Below, one piece after another: positions 54,991 through 63,210 of a stretch of 64,000 bases of DNA. Each line of letters starts with the position of its first letter. The stretch's first letter is position 1. Made by a program: the position numbers and the translations under genes. The notes beneath the pieces are model-generated. The model was not told the DNA's origin, did not search any database, and saw only the letters and a list, made by a program, of their open reading frames with translations. Source of the stretch: Microbulbifer donghaiensis (lineage in GTDB: Bacteria; Pseudomonadota; Gammaproteobacteria; Pseudomonadales; Cellvibrionaceae). Where the stretch lies: NCBI RefSeq assembly GCF_900129095.1, contig NZ_FQVA01000005.1, positions 1 through 64,000 of the forward strand. The letters run 5' to 3'.

Positions 54991-55103
54991 GCTACCGGAG
55001 GCTTTTTGAGGGACTGTCGGCCGGAGGGACCCGGCCGACAAGCCTCCAGGGATGGATTTAGGGGGGGCGCCTAGCCCGTGTCCCGCAAAAAGCCTCCGGT
55101 AGC
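54991..55103. repeat. Structured repeat R4
   Basis: Outer arms of 24 bases (GCTACCGGAGGCTTTTTGAG continuing GGAC at 54991-55014; complement at 55080-55103, 23 of 24 paired) enclose an inner 9-bp hairpin (GTCGGCCGG / CCGGCCGAC) and, on the minus strand, a diverged core (AAATCCATCCCTGGA). It lies before the stop of the third DUF885 gene and about 90 bases after R3, in inverted orientation. Confidence 0.82.
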
Positions 55104-55176
55104 AGGGCCGCCACAAAATCCGCTACGAGGCGTGCGGGCCATCCCAAAGTACAGTGGCGGTGCGTCGGAAACTAAT

Positions 55177-56985
55177 TCAGTTCTGCTGCAACTCCGCCAG
55201 CATCAACTCCCGAATCACCGGTACCGGTGCATTGCCGTAGCTGAGGAATTTTTCGTGGAATTCCTTCAGGTTAAATTTCTCACCGAGCTTCTGCTTCATT
55301 TCCTCGCGCAGGGCGAGGATGTCCTGGTAGCCGGCGAAGTAGCTGGTCAGCTGCACCTGGCTCAGGGTGGCGCGGCGCCACTTGCCCATGGCTTCGGCTT
55401 TTTGCTGGAATCCCTGGCGTACCATCAAATCCATGGCTCGTTCTTCGTCGATACCTTTCACCTGGATCTCGTAATCGAGAATAGTGTTGATGACGGTGCG
55501 CAGATTCCACTTGTAGTACATCAGCCACAGCTCCGGTGAGAAATTGCCGTAGCCGGCTTCCAGCATCATGCGCTCGGTGTAGACGGCCCAGCCCTCGATC
55601 ATGGCGCCGTTGCCGAGAATGCTCTTGATCAGGCTCGGAGACTGGTTGGCGTAAACGAGCTGCGTGTAGTGGCCGGGAATGGCTTCGTGAATATTCAGTA
55701 TCTGCATCAGATAGCTGTTGTATTCGCGCAGGAAACTCTCGGCGCGCTCATCGGAAAAATCCTCAATGGGCATGACGTTGTAGTAGGTGTTGGCACCTTT
55801 GTCGTACGGCCCTGGGGCATTGATGGATGCGACGGAAAATCCGCGCATATAGGGCGGGGTAGTGCGCACTACCAGTGGCTTGTCCTCGTCCAGTGTCAGC
55901 AGATCGTGTTCGGTCACAAACGCCGCCAATTCCGGGATCTGCTTTTCCACTTCCGCCTTGAAGGTTTCCTTGGTCGCGTGGTGCTCGGACAGTTTTTCCA
56001 ACACTGCGGAAATCTTTGCCAGCTTGTCCGCCGGGGGCTGTGATTCGGGGAAATACTCGGGCCACAATTTGTCCGCCAGCTCGCTCATCTTCCCGTGCAG
56101 CGTGTCCTTCTCCTGTAGCGCGCGCTCGTAGAGCTCGCTGGCGGTCATGCCGATCTGGATATCGTATTTGAATTTCTCCTCGTACAGCTTTTCGCCGATG
56201 CGGAAATTCCGGTATTTCTGCGTTTTCTCCAGATCGCTGTGTTTGGTCTGCAGGAAGGTGACGTACTCTTCGATAGCCTGGCGTGCCTGCTCCAGGCGCT
56301 GCTTGAACTGTTGCTTTTCTTCGTCGCTGAGGCCACTTTCGGCGAGTTTTTGTTCGAGCTCCTCGCCGAATACACTGAGCGCCCCTTCGTTTTGCTGAAT
56401 GGCCAGTACCAGTTGCGGCGATGCCGGCGTGCGCAGCGATTGCTCTGCGGCTTCATAGTAGGCCGGTACATGGGCCATGCGCTTGCTGAAAGTGCGCAGC
56501 CGCTCGTCCAGCGGCGCGTAGTCGGTGTTCAGGATCAGCGCGAAAGCGTGGGAGACGTTGTAATCAGCGGGATTCCACTCGTGAGACTTGAACTTCTTGA
56601 GCTGCCACTGGATGCGCGACAGGAAATTCTGGATCAGGGCCAGATCGCTGCTGGCATTGGGGTCGAGCTGGCTGCTGTCCAGGTTGCCAAATTTGCGGCT
56701 GTAAGTGGCGGCGAAATCGAGCATGCGCTTGCGATAGGCATCGTCGGGTATCTGCAGTTGCTCCGCCACCTTGTAGTAGCCCTCGCGGACCGCCCAGGAC
56801 GGGAACAGTTGCCAGAGTTCGGTGACAAACTCTTCACTCAGCTGCTGGAATGCCTGCTGGGTTTCTGCGCTGGTTTCGACGGGCGCGGGTGCTCGCGCCT
56901 GTTCCCGGCGGGCGCTGTCGGCAGCCTGCTGGTCGCAGGCGCTGAGGCTCAGCAGCAGGGCGAGGGCGGGGATAGTCGATCTCAT
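55177..56985 (-). CDS. DUF885 zinc peptidase, lipoprotein
   Basis: 602 residues from the ATG at 56985 (GAGGAT upstream). Lipobox LSAC with Cys at residue 17. DUF885 domain with the motif IHEAIPGHYTQL, where the second position after Gly-His is Tyr instead of the His seen in the other two, plus EGWAVYTERM. The middle has a coiled-coil insertion (EEKQQFKQRLEQARQAIEEY). It is more distant from the other two DUF885 proteins than they are from each other. Likely a periplasmic or outer-membrane peptidase. Confidence 0.88.
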   Translation of the reverse strand: MRSTIPALALLLSLSACDQQAADSARREQARAPAPVETSAETQQAFQQLSEEFVTELWQLFPSWAVREGYYKVAEQLQIPDDAYRKRMLDFAATYSRKFGNLDSSQLDPNASSDLALIQNFLSRIQWQLKKFKSHEWNPADYNVSHAFALILNTDYAPLDERLRTFSKRMAHVPAYYEAAEQSLRTPASPQLVLAIQQNEGALSVFGEELEQKLAESGLSDEEKQQFKQRLEQARQAIEEYVTFLQTKHSDLEKTQKYRNFRIGEKLYEEKFKYDIQIGMTASELYERALQEKDTLHGKMSELADKLWPEYFPESQPPADKLAKISAVLEKLSEHHATKETFKAEVEKQIPELAAFVTEHDLLTLDEDKPLVVRTTPPYMRGFSVASINAPGPYDKGANTYYNVMPIEDFSDERAESFLREYNSYLMQILNIHEAIPGHYTQLVYANQSPSLIKSILGNGAMIEGWAVYTERMMLEAGYGNFSPELWLMYYKWNLRTVINTILDYEIQVKGIDEERAMDLMVRQGFQQKAEAMGKWRRATLSQVQLTSYFAGYQDILALREEMKQKLGEKFNLKEFHEKFLSYGNAPVPVIRELMLAELQQN

Positions 56986-57279
56986 GGCGATCCTCAATTT
57001 CGGCTTCTTACTCGTTGCTGGAAAAAATTGCAGATACTGCAACTTAACATATTCGTGTGCGCGCGGGTGAAGGCGTCGGCTTCCCCGGGTGAACTTTCGT
57101 GATGATTATTCGCACAATAATTCTTTGCGCTATTTTTAGCACTCCGTCCCATTAAGTGGGGTGAAAACCACATAAAATGTGTTTTTGGTCGGTGCGCTTG
57201 TTTCCTCGAGAGGCGGCGGTTAGAGTGGGCTCCAACTCAAAAGAGTCCATAATAACCAAAGATTTTTGAGGACTAATCC

Positions 57280-57636
57280 ATGACCGCTGATATGACAGAT
57301 CTGGCCCAACAACAATGTGAAGCCTGTCGCGCCGATGCACCGCTGGTAAGTGATGAAGAACTGCCAGAGCTGCTGCGACAAATACCCGACTGGACACCCG
57401 TGGCCCGCGACGGAATCATGCAGCTGGAGCGCGTGTTCAAGTTCCGCAATTTCAAGCAGGCGCTGGCGTTTACCAATCGCGTTGGCGCTATCGCTGAGGA
57501 GGTGGGTCACCACCCGGCACTGCTGACTGAGTGGGGCAAGGTGACTGTGACCTGGTGGAGCCACGAAGCCAAGGGGCTGCACAAGAACGACTTCATCATG
57601 GCGGCGCGCACCGACCAGCAAATCGAGGCGGAATAA
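57280..57636 (+). CDS. phhB: Pterin-4a-carbinolamine dehydratase
   Basis: 118 residues. PhhB (PCD/DCoH fold) recycles the pterin cofactor of phenylalanine hydroxylase. The segment [20 protein letters not shown] and the active-site [12 protein letters not shown] with the double His are diagnostic; [21 protein letters not shown] closes the domain. No phhA or tyrB is next to it; in this position it stands alone, upstream of DUF1272 and OsmC genes. Confidence 0.95.
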   Translation: MTADMTDLAQQQCEACRADAPLVSDEELPELLRQIPDWTPVARDGIMQLERVFKFRNFKQALAFTNRVGAIAEEVGHHPALLTEWGKVTVTWWSHEAKGLHKNDFIMAARTDQQIEAE

Positions 57637-57753
57637 CCAGCAATTTTTCTCTGGCAACCCGCCTTCTCCAGTTTGGCGGCCGCCGGTCATTGAGATCGGC
57701 GGTCGTACTTAGGGCGCATTTGAGCGCCGAGATAGGAATTGCACGGGGCTGCC

Positions 57754-57984
57754 ATGTTAAGAATGAAGTCCAGCTGCGAGCGTTGTGGCGTCTCGCTGGG
57801 GCTCACCGATCAGGCCTTTATCTGTTCATTTGAATGCACATATTGCCGGCAGTGTGCGGAGCATTTACAGCGCAATTGCCCCAACTGCCAGGGGCAGTTG
57901 GTGCTGCGACCCACCCGAACCCGCTCCCCCACCGAGGGGCAGCCGCAGCGCTTCAAGGCAAAGCTTGAAAAGCTGTTGCGTTGA
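57754..57984 (+). CDS. DUF1272 zinc-ribbon-like protein
   Basis: 76 residues. Six cysteines are arranged as in DUF1272 (SSCERCGVSL; FICSFECTYCRQCAEHLQRN; CPNCQGQLVLRP), suggesting one or two bound zinc ions. Function is unknown; members are often near redox or stress genes. The stop TGA overlaps the region just before the OsmC start, and the two are probably co-translated. Confidence 0.87.
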   Translation: MLRMKSSCERCGVSLGLTDQAFICSFECTYCRQCAEHLQRNCPNCQGQLVLRPTRTRSPTEGQPQRFKAKLEKLLR

Positions 57985-58001
57985 CAGTCCATGAGGTCAT
58001 T

Positions 58002-58469
58002 GTGTCCGAGTATTTTTCCACCGTACTCTGGCGGCGCGAAGACGCTACCTTCACCGACAACCAATACAGCCGCGGCCACACCTGGCAGTTTGACGGCGGT
58101 CTCGAAGTACCGGCGTCATCGTCACCGCATATAGTGCCGCTGCCCTATTCGGTGGCGGAAAACGTGGATCCCGAAGAGGCCTTTGTCGCCTCACTGTCCA
58201 GCTGCCATATGCTGTTTTTCCTCGCCATTGCCGCCAAGCGCGGATTCGTCGTGGACGAGTATCGCGACGAGGCGCTGGGGGTGATGGAAAAGTCCGATGG
58301 CGGCAAGATGGCCATGACCCGGGTGACCTTGCGACCGCGGATTACCTTCTCCGGTGAAAAGCAGCCCAGCCGCGAGCAGCTGGAAACGATGCACCACCAG
58401 TCCCACGAACAGTGCTTTATCGCCAATTCGGTCAAGACCGAGGTGGTGACGGAGATACTGCAGGGGTGA
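58002..58469 (+). CDS. OsmC-family peroxide-handling protein
   Basis: 155 residues from a GTG at 58002, preferred over a TTG at 57981 because GAGG lies six bases before it and relatives start (M)SEYFSTVLW. The two redox cysteines of the OsmC/Ohr fold are in SSCHMLFFLAIAAKRGF and HEQCFIANSVKTEV. Ohr/OsmC proteins reduce organic hydroperoxides with thiols. This subgroup (RGHTWQFDGG) is distinct from classical OsmC and Ohr, and its substrate is unknown. Confidence 0.85.
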   Translation: MSEYFSTVLWRREDATFTDNQYSRGHTWQFDGGLEVPASSSPHIVPLPYSVAENVDPEEAFVASLSSCHMLFFLAIAAKRGFVVDEYRDEALGVMEKSDGGKMAMTRVTLRPRITFSGEKQPSREQLETMHHQSHEQCFIANSVKTEVVTEILQG

Positions 58470-58633
58470 GCCCCGCGTTCGCCCGGCGGTGCCGACGTTG
58501 GCTTTGTAGTCGAGGCCGCCGGCATCAGGACCTGGGCTCAAATTGAATCGCCGTAATCAAGCCGAAGGTTGTTTTATTTTTCACTCAAATCAAGGCGGGT
58601 GAATCGACAAAATCTATGTGAAGGCCCTGATGT

Positions 58634-58724
58634 CGGGGTCGGTTTGCCAGACCTTACGCGGCCATGGATGGCCGCGTAGAGCGTACAAGGACGTATTCAC
58701 AGCGTATCTGGCAAACCGACCCCG
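58634..58724. repeat. Structured repeat R5
   Basis: Outer arms CGGGGTCGGTTTGCCAGA (58634-58651) and the exact complement (58707-58724) enclose an inner hairpin (TACGCGGCC / GGCCGCGTA, 58655-58678) and, on the minus strand, the core GAATACGTCCTTGTA. It lies between the convergent OsmC and TlyA genes. Confidence 0.87.
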
Positions 58725-58800
58725 GCAGCAGAGCCGCCACTGCGCCTAAATCGAGGCTCTGCAGCAGTGCATGCAAAAGGGCGAAAACCGGGCGCACCCC

Positions 58801-59565
58801 CTACAGATCGGCGCCGCGGGTTGCCCACAGCAAGAACTCCCGATTGCCATCGCCGCCTTTGATTGGGCTGTCGATATATTCCCTGACTTCGAGTCCCAAT
58901 TCCCGGCACAGGTCGGTGATCTTGTCGCGTACCTGCGGATAGAGCGCTGCATCCCGCACCAGCCCGCCTTTGCCGATACCTTCGGGCCCGACTTCGAACT
59001 GCGGCTTCACCAGGCTCAGCAGACAGCCGCCCGGCTTCAGCAGTGCGGGCAGCTGCGGCAGAATCAACGCTTGGGAAATAAAAGAAACGTCCATGACAAT
59101 CGCATCGAAACCGGCGTCACCGTAGGGAGCCAGCTGTGACGCTTCGAGATGGCGGGCATTGACGCCTTCGAACAGGTGCATGCGCGGGTCGTCGCGCAGC
59201 TTCTGGGCCAGCTGGTCGTGGCCCACATCCACGCCCACCACCAGTTCGGCACCGCGCTGCAGCAGGCAGTCACTGAAACCGCCAGTGGAACAGCCCACAT
59301 CCAGGGCGCGCCAGCCCTGCGGGTCCAGGCCGGTCTGATCGAGAATCGCCGCCAGCTTCAGCCCCGCGCGGGACACATAGCGGTCCTCCGGCAGCGGCTC
59401 CACTTTCAGCTCCCAGTCCTCGCCGACGGCCTGGCTCGCCTTCTGGGCCGGCTGCCAGCTACCACCGCTGGACACCGCGACGCGGCCGGCATCCACCAGT
59501 TTCTTGGCGTGAGTGCGGGAGTTGGCGAGCTGACGCTGCACGAGCAAGAGATCCAGGCGGGTCAT
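58801..59565 (-). CDS. tlyA: TlyA-family rRNA 2'-O-methyltransferase
   Basis: 254 residues, start at 59565 (MTRLDLLLVQRQL). An S4 RNA-binding domain (residues 1-60: LANSRTHAKKLVDAGRV) precedes an FtsJ-like methyltransferase domain with the SAM loop DVGCSTGGFSDCLLQRGAEL and the catalytic region (MDVSFISQALILP; VKPQFEVG). TlyA methylates ribose of cytidines in 16S and 23S rRNA in Mycobacterium; some members are called haemolysins. No ribosome site is obvious. Confidence 0.9.
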   Translation of the reverse strand: MTRLDLLLVQRQLANSRTHAKKLVDAGRVAVSSGGSWQPAQKASQAVGEDWELKVEPLPEDRYVSRAGLKLAAILDQTGLDPQGWRALDVGCSTGGFSDCLLQRGAELVVGVDVGHDQLAQKLRDDPRMHLFEGVNARHLEASQLAPYGDAGFDAIVMDVSFISQALILPQLPALLKPGGCLLSLVKPQFEVGPEGIGKGGLVRDAALYPQVRDKITDLCRELGLEVREYIDSPIKGGDGNREFLLWATRGADL

Positions 59566-59692
59566 GAGTGGCACTATAGTTCTAAAAATATGGTGGGATA
59601 AGCGGCTGCCATGCTAACCTCTGGCCCCTGTTGGTGAAAGCACCGGCCCGCGCGCATTGCGGGCTAATCTTTAGAAAGGAGGTCAGTGGTCG

Positions 59693-61150
59693 ATGGCGAG
59701 AAGCGTTCTGGACAAGTTCAAGATTCGCAAGGGAAAGGTATTTGAAGCGCCGTTGGAAAGCGCGTTCGGCCGCCTGGTCACTCCTTTTGAAGAGTTTATC
59801 CATCGCCAGAGCAGCAGTGGCATACTGCTGATGCTGTCCGCCCTGGCGGCGCTGATTATTGCCAACTCGCCTCTGCAGGCCACCTACCAGCACCTGCTGC
59901 ATCTGCCCATCAGCCTGAACGCAGGTGACTGGGAGTTCTCCCTCAGCCTGCACCACTGGATCAACGACGGCCTGATGGCCATCTTCTTCTTTCTCGTCGG
60001 CCTGGAACTCAAGCGTGAATTCCTGGTGGGGGAACTCTCAGACCTGAAACAGGCGGTGCTGCCGGTAATGGCTGCGATCGGCGGTATGGTGGTGCCCGCG
60101 GCGATCTATGCGTCATTGAACATCGGCACTGAGGGCGAGCGCGGCTGGGGTATCCCCATGGCGACGGATATCGCCTTTGCGGTCGGCTGTATCGCGCTGC
60201 TGGGCAACCGCGTGCCGCGTTCGGTGGTGACTTTCCTGGTCGCGCTGGCCATCGTCGACGACCTGGGTGCGATTCTGGTCATCGCCATCTGGTATACCGA
60301 GCAAGTGAATATGACCGCATTGATCGCCGCCGGCTGTCTGGTGGTGATCATGTGGCTGTTGAAGGCCGCCGGTGTGCGCCGTTCGCCGGCTTACGTGTTT
60401 GTCGGGTTGCTGTTGTGGTACGAACTCCACCTGGCGGGAGTGCACGCGACAATCGCCGGTGTGATCACCGCGATGGCCCTGCCGGCGCGACCGAAATATG
60501 ACCCCGTCGCGTTCAGTACCTTCGTGAAGGACATAATCCGCAGCTTCGACCGCTGCTTTCGCCCCGGCGATAAAATCATCGCCAACGACGCGCTGCGCGC
60601 ACGGGTAATGGCGCTGGGCAACGGCGTGAATCTGGCGCAGTCGCCGCTGCAGCGGATGGAAACACGCCTGCATACACCGGTGGCCTTTCTGGTAATTCCC
60701 ATCTTTGCCCTGGCCAACGCCGGTATTCCGATCGACAGCTTCACCAGTTCCGAGGCGGTATTCAACCCGGTGACACTCGGCGTGATCGCCGGTCTCGTCG
60801 TCGGCAAATTGATCGGTATCGTGGGCGCTACCTGGCTGGGATGGAAACTGGGTCTTGGCAAACTGCCCAAGTCGGCAAGCTTTCACCATATTTTCGGCGT
60901 GGCCCTCCTGGGCGGCATCGGTTTCACCATGTCCATCTTTATTGCCGAACTGGCGTTTTACGATCAGCAGGACCTGCTGATTCAGGCGAAGGCCGGCGTG
61001 CTGCTCGCCTCGGTGATTGCCGGTATCGCCGGATTCCTGGTGCTGCGCAGGGCTCCGGTATCCGAGGAATATGAGATAGCGGAGGAAGGCGACCACCCGC
61101 TGGCGGAAGGCGCCGTGGAGGCTGAGAAACGCCCGGCTAGCGAAAGCTGA
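59693..61150 (+). CDS. nhaA: Na+/H+ antiporter NhaA
   Basis: 485 residues, longer than the 388 of E. coli NhaA: the extra length is an N-terminal extension of about 30 residues before SSGILLMLSALAALI and an acidic C-terminal tail of about 35 (EEYEIAEEGDHPLAEGAVEA). The transport aspartates are in MATDIAFAVG and IVDDLGAILVIA. It exchanges cytoplasmic Na+ for H+ at alkaline pH, important in sea water. The ATG at 59693 has AGGAGG nine bases upstream. Confidence 0.93.
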   Translation: MARSVLDKFKIRKGKVFEAPLESAFGRLVTPFEEFIHRQSSSGILLMLSALAALIIANSPLQATYQHLLHLPISLNAGDWEFSLSLHHWINDGLMAIFFFLVGLELKREFLVGELSDLKQAVLPVMAAIGGMVVPAAIYASLNIGTEGERGWGIPMATDIAFAVGCIALLGNRVPRSVVTFLVALAIVDDLGAILVIAIWYTEQVNMTALIAAGCLVVIMWLLKAAGVRRSPAYVFVGLLLWYELHLAGVHATIAGVITAMALPARPKYDPVAFSTFVKDIIRSFDRCFRPGDKIIANDALRARVMALGNGVNLAQSPLQRMETRLHTPVAFLVIPIFALANAGIPIDSFTSSEAVFNPVTLGVIAGLVVGKLIGIVGATWLGWKLGLGKLPKSASFHHIFGVALLGGIGFTMSIFIAELAFYDQQDLLIQAKAGVLLASVIAGIAGFLVLRRAPVSEEYEIAEEGDHPLAEGAVEAEKRPASES

Positions 61151-61205
61151 GTGCGACGACTGCCGCACTCGGTACCCCGGCGGCCGCGGAGCAGATGACG
61201 GGTTT

Positions 61206-61970
61206 TTAGCTCGTCTGTGCGGCTGAGGTAGAAGCAAAGTTGAGCTCCCGCACGAGTAGCTTCATGCGCTCATAGTGGCTGCCTTTCCAGTAGACTCGCA
61301 GACAGTCGCGGCACTGAAAAAATTCGTGGAAGTAGCGTCGCGTATTGTCTGGCAGAAACCGTGCAATATCCTCTTTGCGCACGGCGGCAATGCTGCCATT
61401 GCAGGCGATACAGCGAGAAAACGGTCGCATGCAGCTCTGCAGCTGCAGTCGTTGCACTACCTCGGCCAGCTGCGCGCGCGGTTTGGTCGCGCGGACAAAA
61501 TATCCTCGTTCCAGCTGTCGGCGCTTGAGCAGGCCGATATCCCGGGTCAGCAGAATACGCCGCTGCTCAATGGAGATTTGCAGCAGGGTCTCGTCGGCAT
61601 AGTCATTGCGAAACAGGCAGTCGAATCCCAATAAGCGCAGATAGCGGGCCAGTCGGCCCAGGTGGCAGTCCAGTACGAAGCGGGGTTCCCGCAGGGGATG
61701 GGGGCGCAGGCGGCTGACGGAGGAGATATCGAGGGATTCGAACACGGGATAGACGCTGACGCGGTCGGCATCGCGAAACTGATAGTCGAAGTCCACCGAT
61801 TCGCCGTTGACCAGTATCAGGTCAATCTCCGTATGGGGAACGCCGATGCTCTCGATCGCGTCCTTGATTGAACCGGCCAATAGAAAACTCCGCTGGATAT
61901 CCCGCTGGCGCAGGTGCCGCGGCAGGAAATCGTTCAGTTCCCGGTAGAAGCGGAAAGTCAGACGGGGCAT
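61206..61970 (-). CDS. Mut7-C RNase with N-terminal ubiquitin-like domain
   Basis: 254 residues from the ATG at 61970 (GAGGAA upstream). Residues 1-85 form the Mut7-C ubiquitin-like (MoaD/ThiS-related) domain (FRFYRELNDFLP, VYPVFESLDIS). Then the Mut7-C PIN-fold RNase domain (PRFVLDCHLGRLARYLRLLG with Asp; LLTRDIGLL) and a C-terminal Zn-ribbon (RCIACNGSI and CRDCLRVYWKGSHYERM). It is a predicted RNA-cleaving enzyme; biological targets are unknown. It is convergent with nhaA. Confidence 0.88.
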   Translation of the reverse strand: MPRLTFRFYRELNDFLPRHLRQRDIQRSFLLAGSIKDAIESIGVPHTEIDLILVNGESVDFDYQFRDADRVSVYPVFESLDISSVSRLRPHPLREPRFVLDCHLGRLARYLRLLGFDCLFRNDYADETLLQISIEQRRILLTRDIGLLKRRQLERGYFVRATKPRAQLAEVVQRLQLQSCMRPFSRCIACNGSIAAVRKEDIARFLPDNTRRYFHEFFQCRDCLRVYWKGSHYERMKLLVRELNFASTSAAQTS

Positions 61971-62072
61971 TGGATTCCTCGGGTCGGTAAATCTCAATTC
62001 GACGCCACGGACTTAATCGAAGGTAACTATGGCGCTATAGTAGCCAATGATAAGAATGCGCCGTGAAAAATA

Positions 62073-63200
62073 ATGATAAGAAAGCTATTACTGGTTGCTG
62101 TATTGGTTACTGCAACGCTCGCAATTCTGTTGCGTATCCCGCTGCCCGAGGGAGCCGCAGCACCCGAGCCACCGGTGCTGCTGGAACCGCTGAATAAGGC
62201 CGAGGCAGGCAGTGCCAACCTGGTATCGATCCAGCCCTATCTCACCTCGGAAGACTATGCCAGTGTCGAGCGGTTGCAGCGCAAGCTGCGCGGTTATCTG
62301 ACGCAGGGGCGAAGTGCCGGCTGGCTGAGTGAGCAGACTCTGGTGGTGTTTCCCGAGCATATTGGCACCTGGTTGGTGGCAGAGGGGGAGAGCTTCCTGG
62401 CGTTTCGGAGCGACAGCACCACAGGGGCCCTGTTCTGGGCGGCGCTGGGCAATCTGCCCGATTTCCTCCGTCACTGGCGCGATGAGACTGCGGCTGATCC
62501 TTTTGCCGCGGCCCTGTTCAAAAGCAAGGCGGGTGCAATGGCCGAGCAGTACCAGCAGGTGTTTTCAACGCTGGCGCGGGAGTTCGGCGTCACCCTGGTG
62601 GCCGGTTCCATAGCGCTGCCATCTCCCTCGATTGAGCGCGATCAGATACGGGCTGGAACGGGCGCCATCTACAATAGCAGTTTTGTGTTCTTCGCCGATG
62701 GCTCAGTGGCGGGACCTGTGCGGAAGTTGTACCCGATCGACAGCGAACTGCCGTTCACCCAGCCGGGCGAGGGCCCCCTGCCGATTATCGATACGCCGCT
62801 CGGCCGCCTGGGCGTGCTGATCTGTGCCGACAGTTGGTATCCGCAAGCCTGGCGGCAGCTGGAAGGTGCGGAGCTGGTAGCGGTGCCGTCCTATTCCTCG
62901 CCCGACGGTATCTGGGACAGGCCCTGGGGCGGTTATAACGGTGCCGCCACACCGGCGGACATCAGTGGCCGCGATGTAGGCACCCTCAGCGAGGGCGAGG
63001 CCTGGCGCAAATACGCGCTGGCTGGACGCGGCAAGCATTTGCGCGCGGGCATCAATACATTTTTCCGCGGCGAGCTGTGGGATCTCGGGGACGACGGCCG
63101 GACCACCGCGGTGCTGCACGGTGAGGTGTTGCAGGGCGAACGCCGTGACGGCGCAGTAATTTCCAGTCTGTGGCTGGTAGAAAAAAATAACGGGAACTGA
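62073..63200 (+). CDS. Nitrilase-superfamily (carbon-nitrogen hydrolase) membrane protein
   Basis: 375 residues. An N-terminal membrane anchor (LLLVAVLVTATLAILLRI) is followed by a nitrilase domain with the catalytic triad E95 (VFPEHIG), K218 (VRKLYPID) and C251 (LICADSWYP). It hydrolyses C-N bonds of amides or nitriles. In the fragment between 100 and 180 there is little similarity to named nitrilases. It lies 11 bases upstream of a monoamine-oxidase gene and is likely co-transcribed with it, so both may act on related amines. Confidence 0.85.
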   Translation: MIRKLLLVAVLVTATLAILLRIPLPEGAAAPEPPVLLEPLNKAEAGSANLVSIQPYLTSEDYASVERLQRKLRGYLTQGRSAGWLSEQTLVVFPEHIGTWLVAEGESFLAFRSDSTTGALFWAALGNLPDFLRHWRDETAADPFAAALFKSKAGAMAEQYQQVFSTLAREFGVTLVAGSIALPSPSIERDQIRAGTGAIYNSSFVFFADGSVAGPVRKLYPIDSELPFTQPGEGPLPIIDTPLGRLGVLICADSWYPQAWRQLEGAELVAVPSYSSPDGIWDRPWGGYNGAATPADISGRDVGTLSEGEAWRKYALAGRGKHLRAGINTFFRGELWDLGDDGRTTAVLHGEVLQGERRDGAVISSLWLVEKNNGN

Positions 63201-63210
63201 GCGAGTAAGC

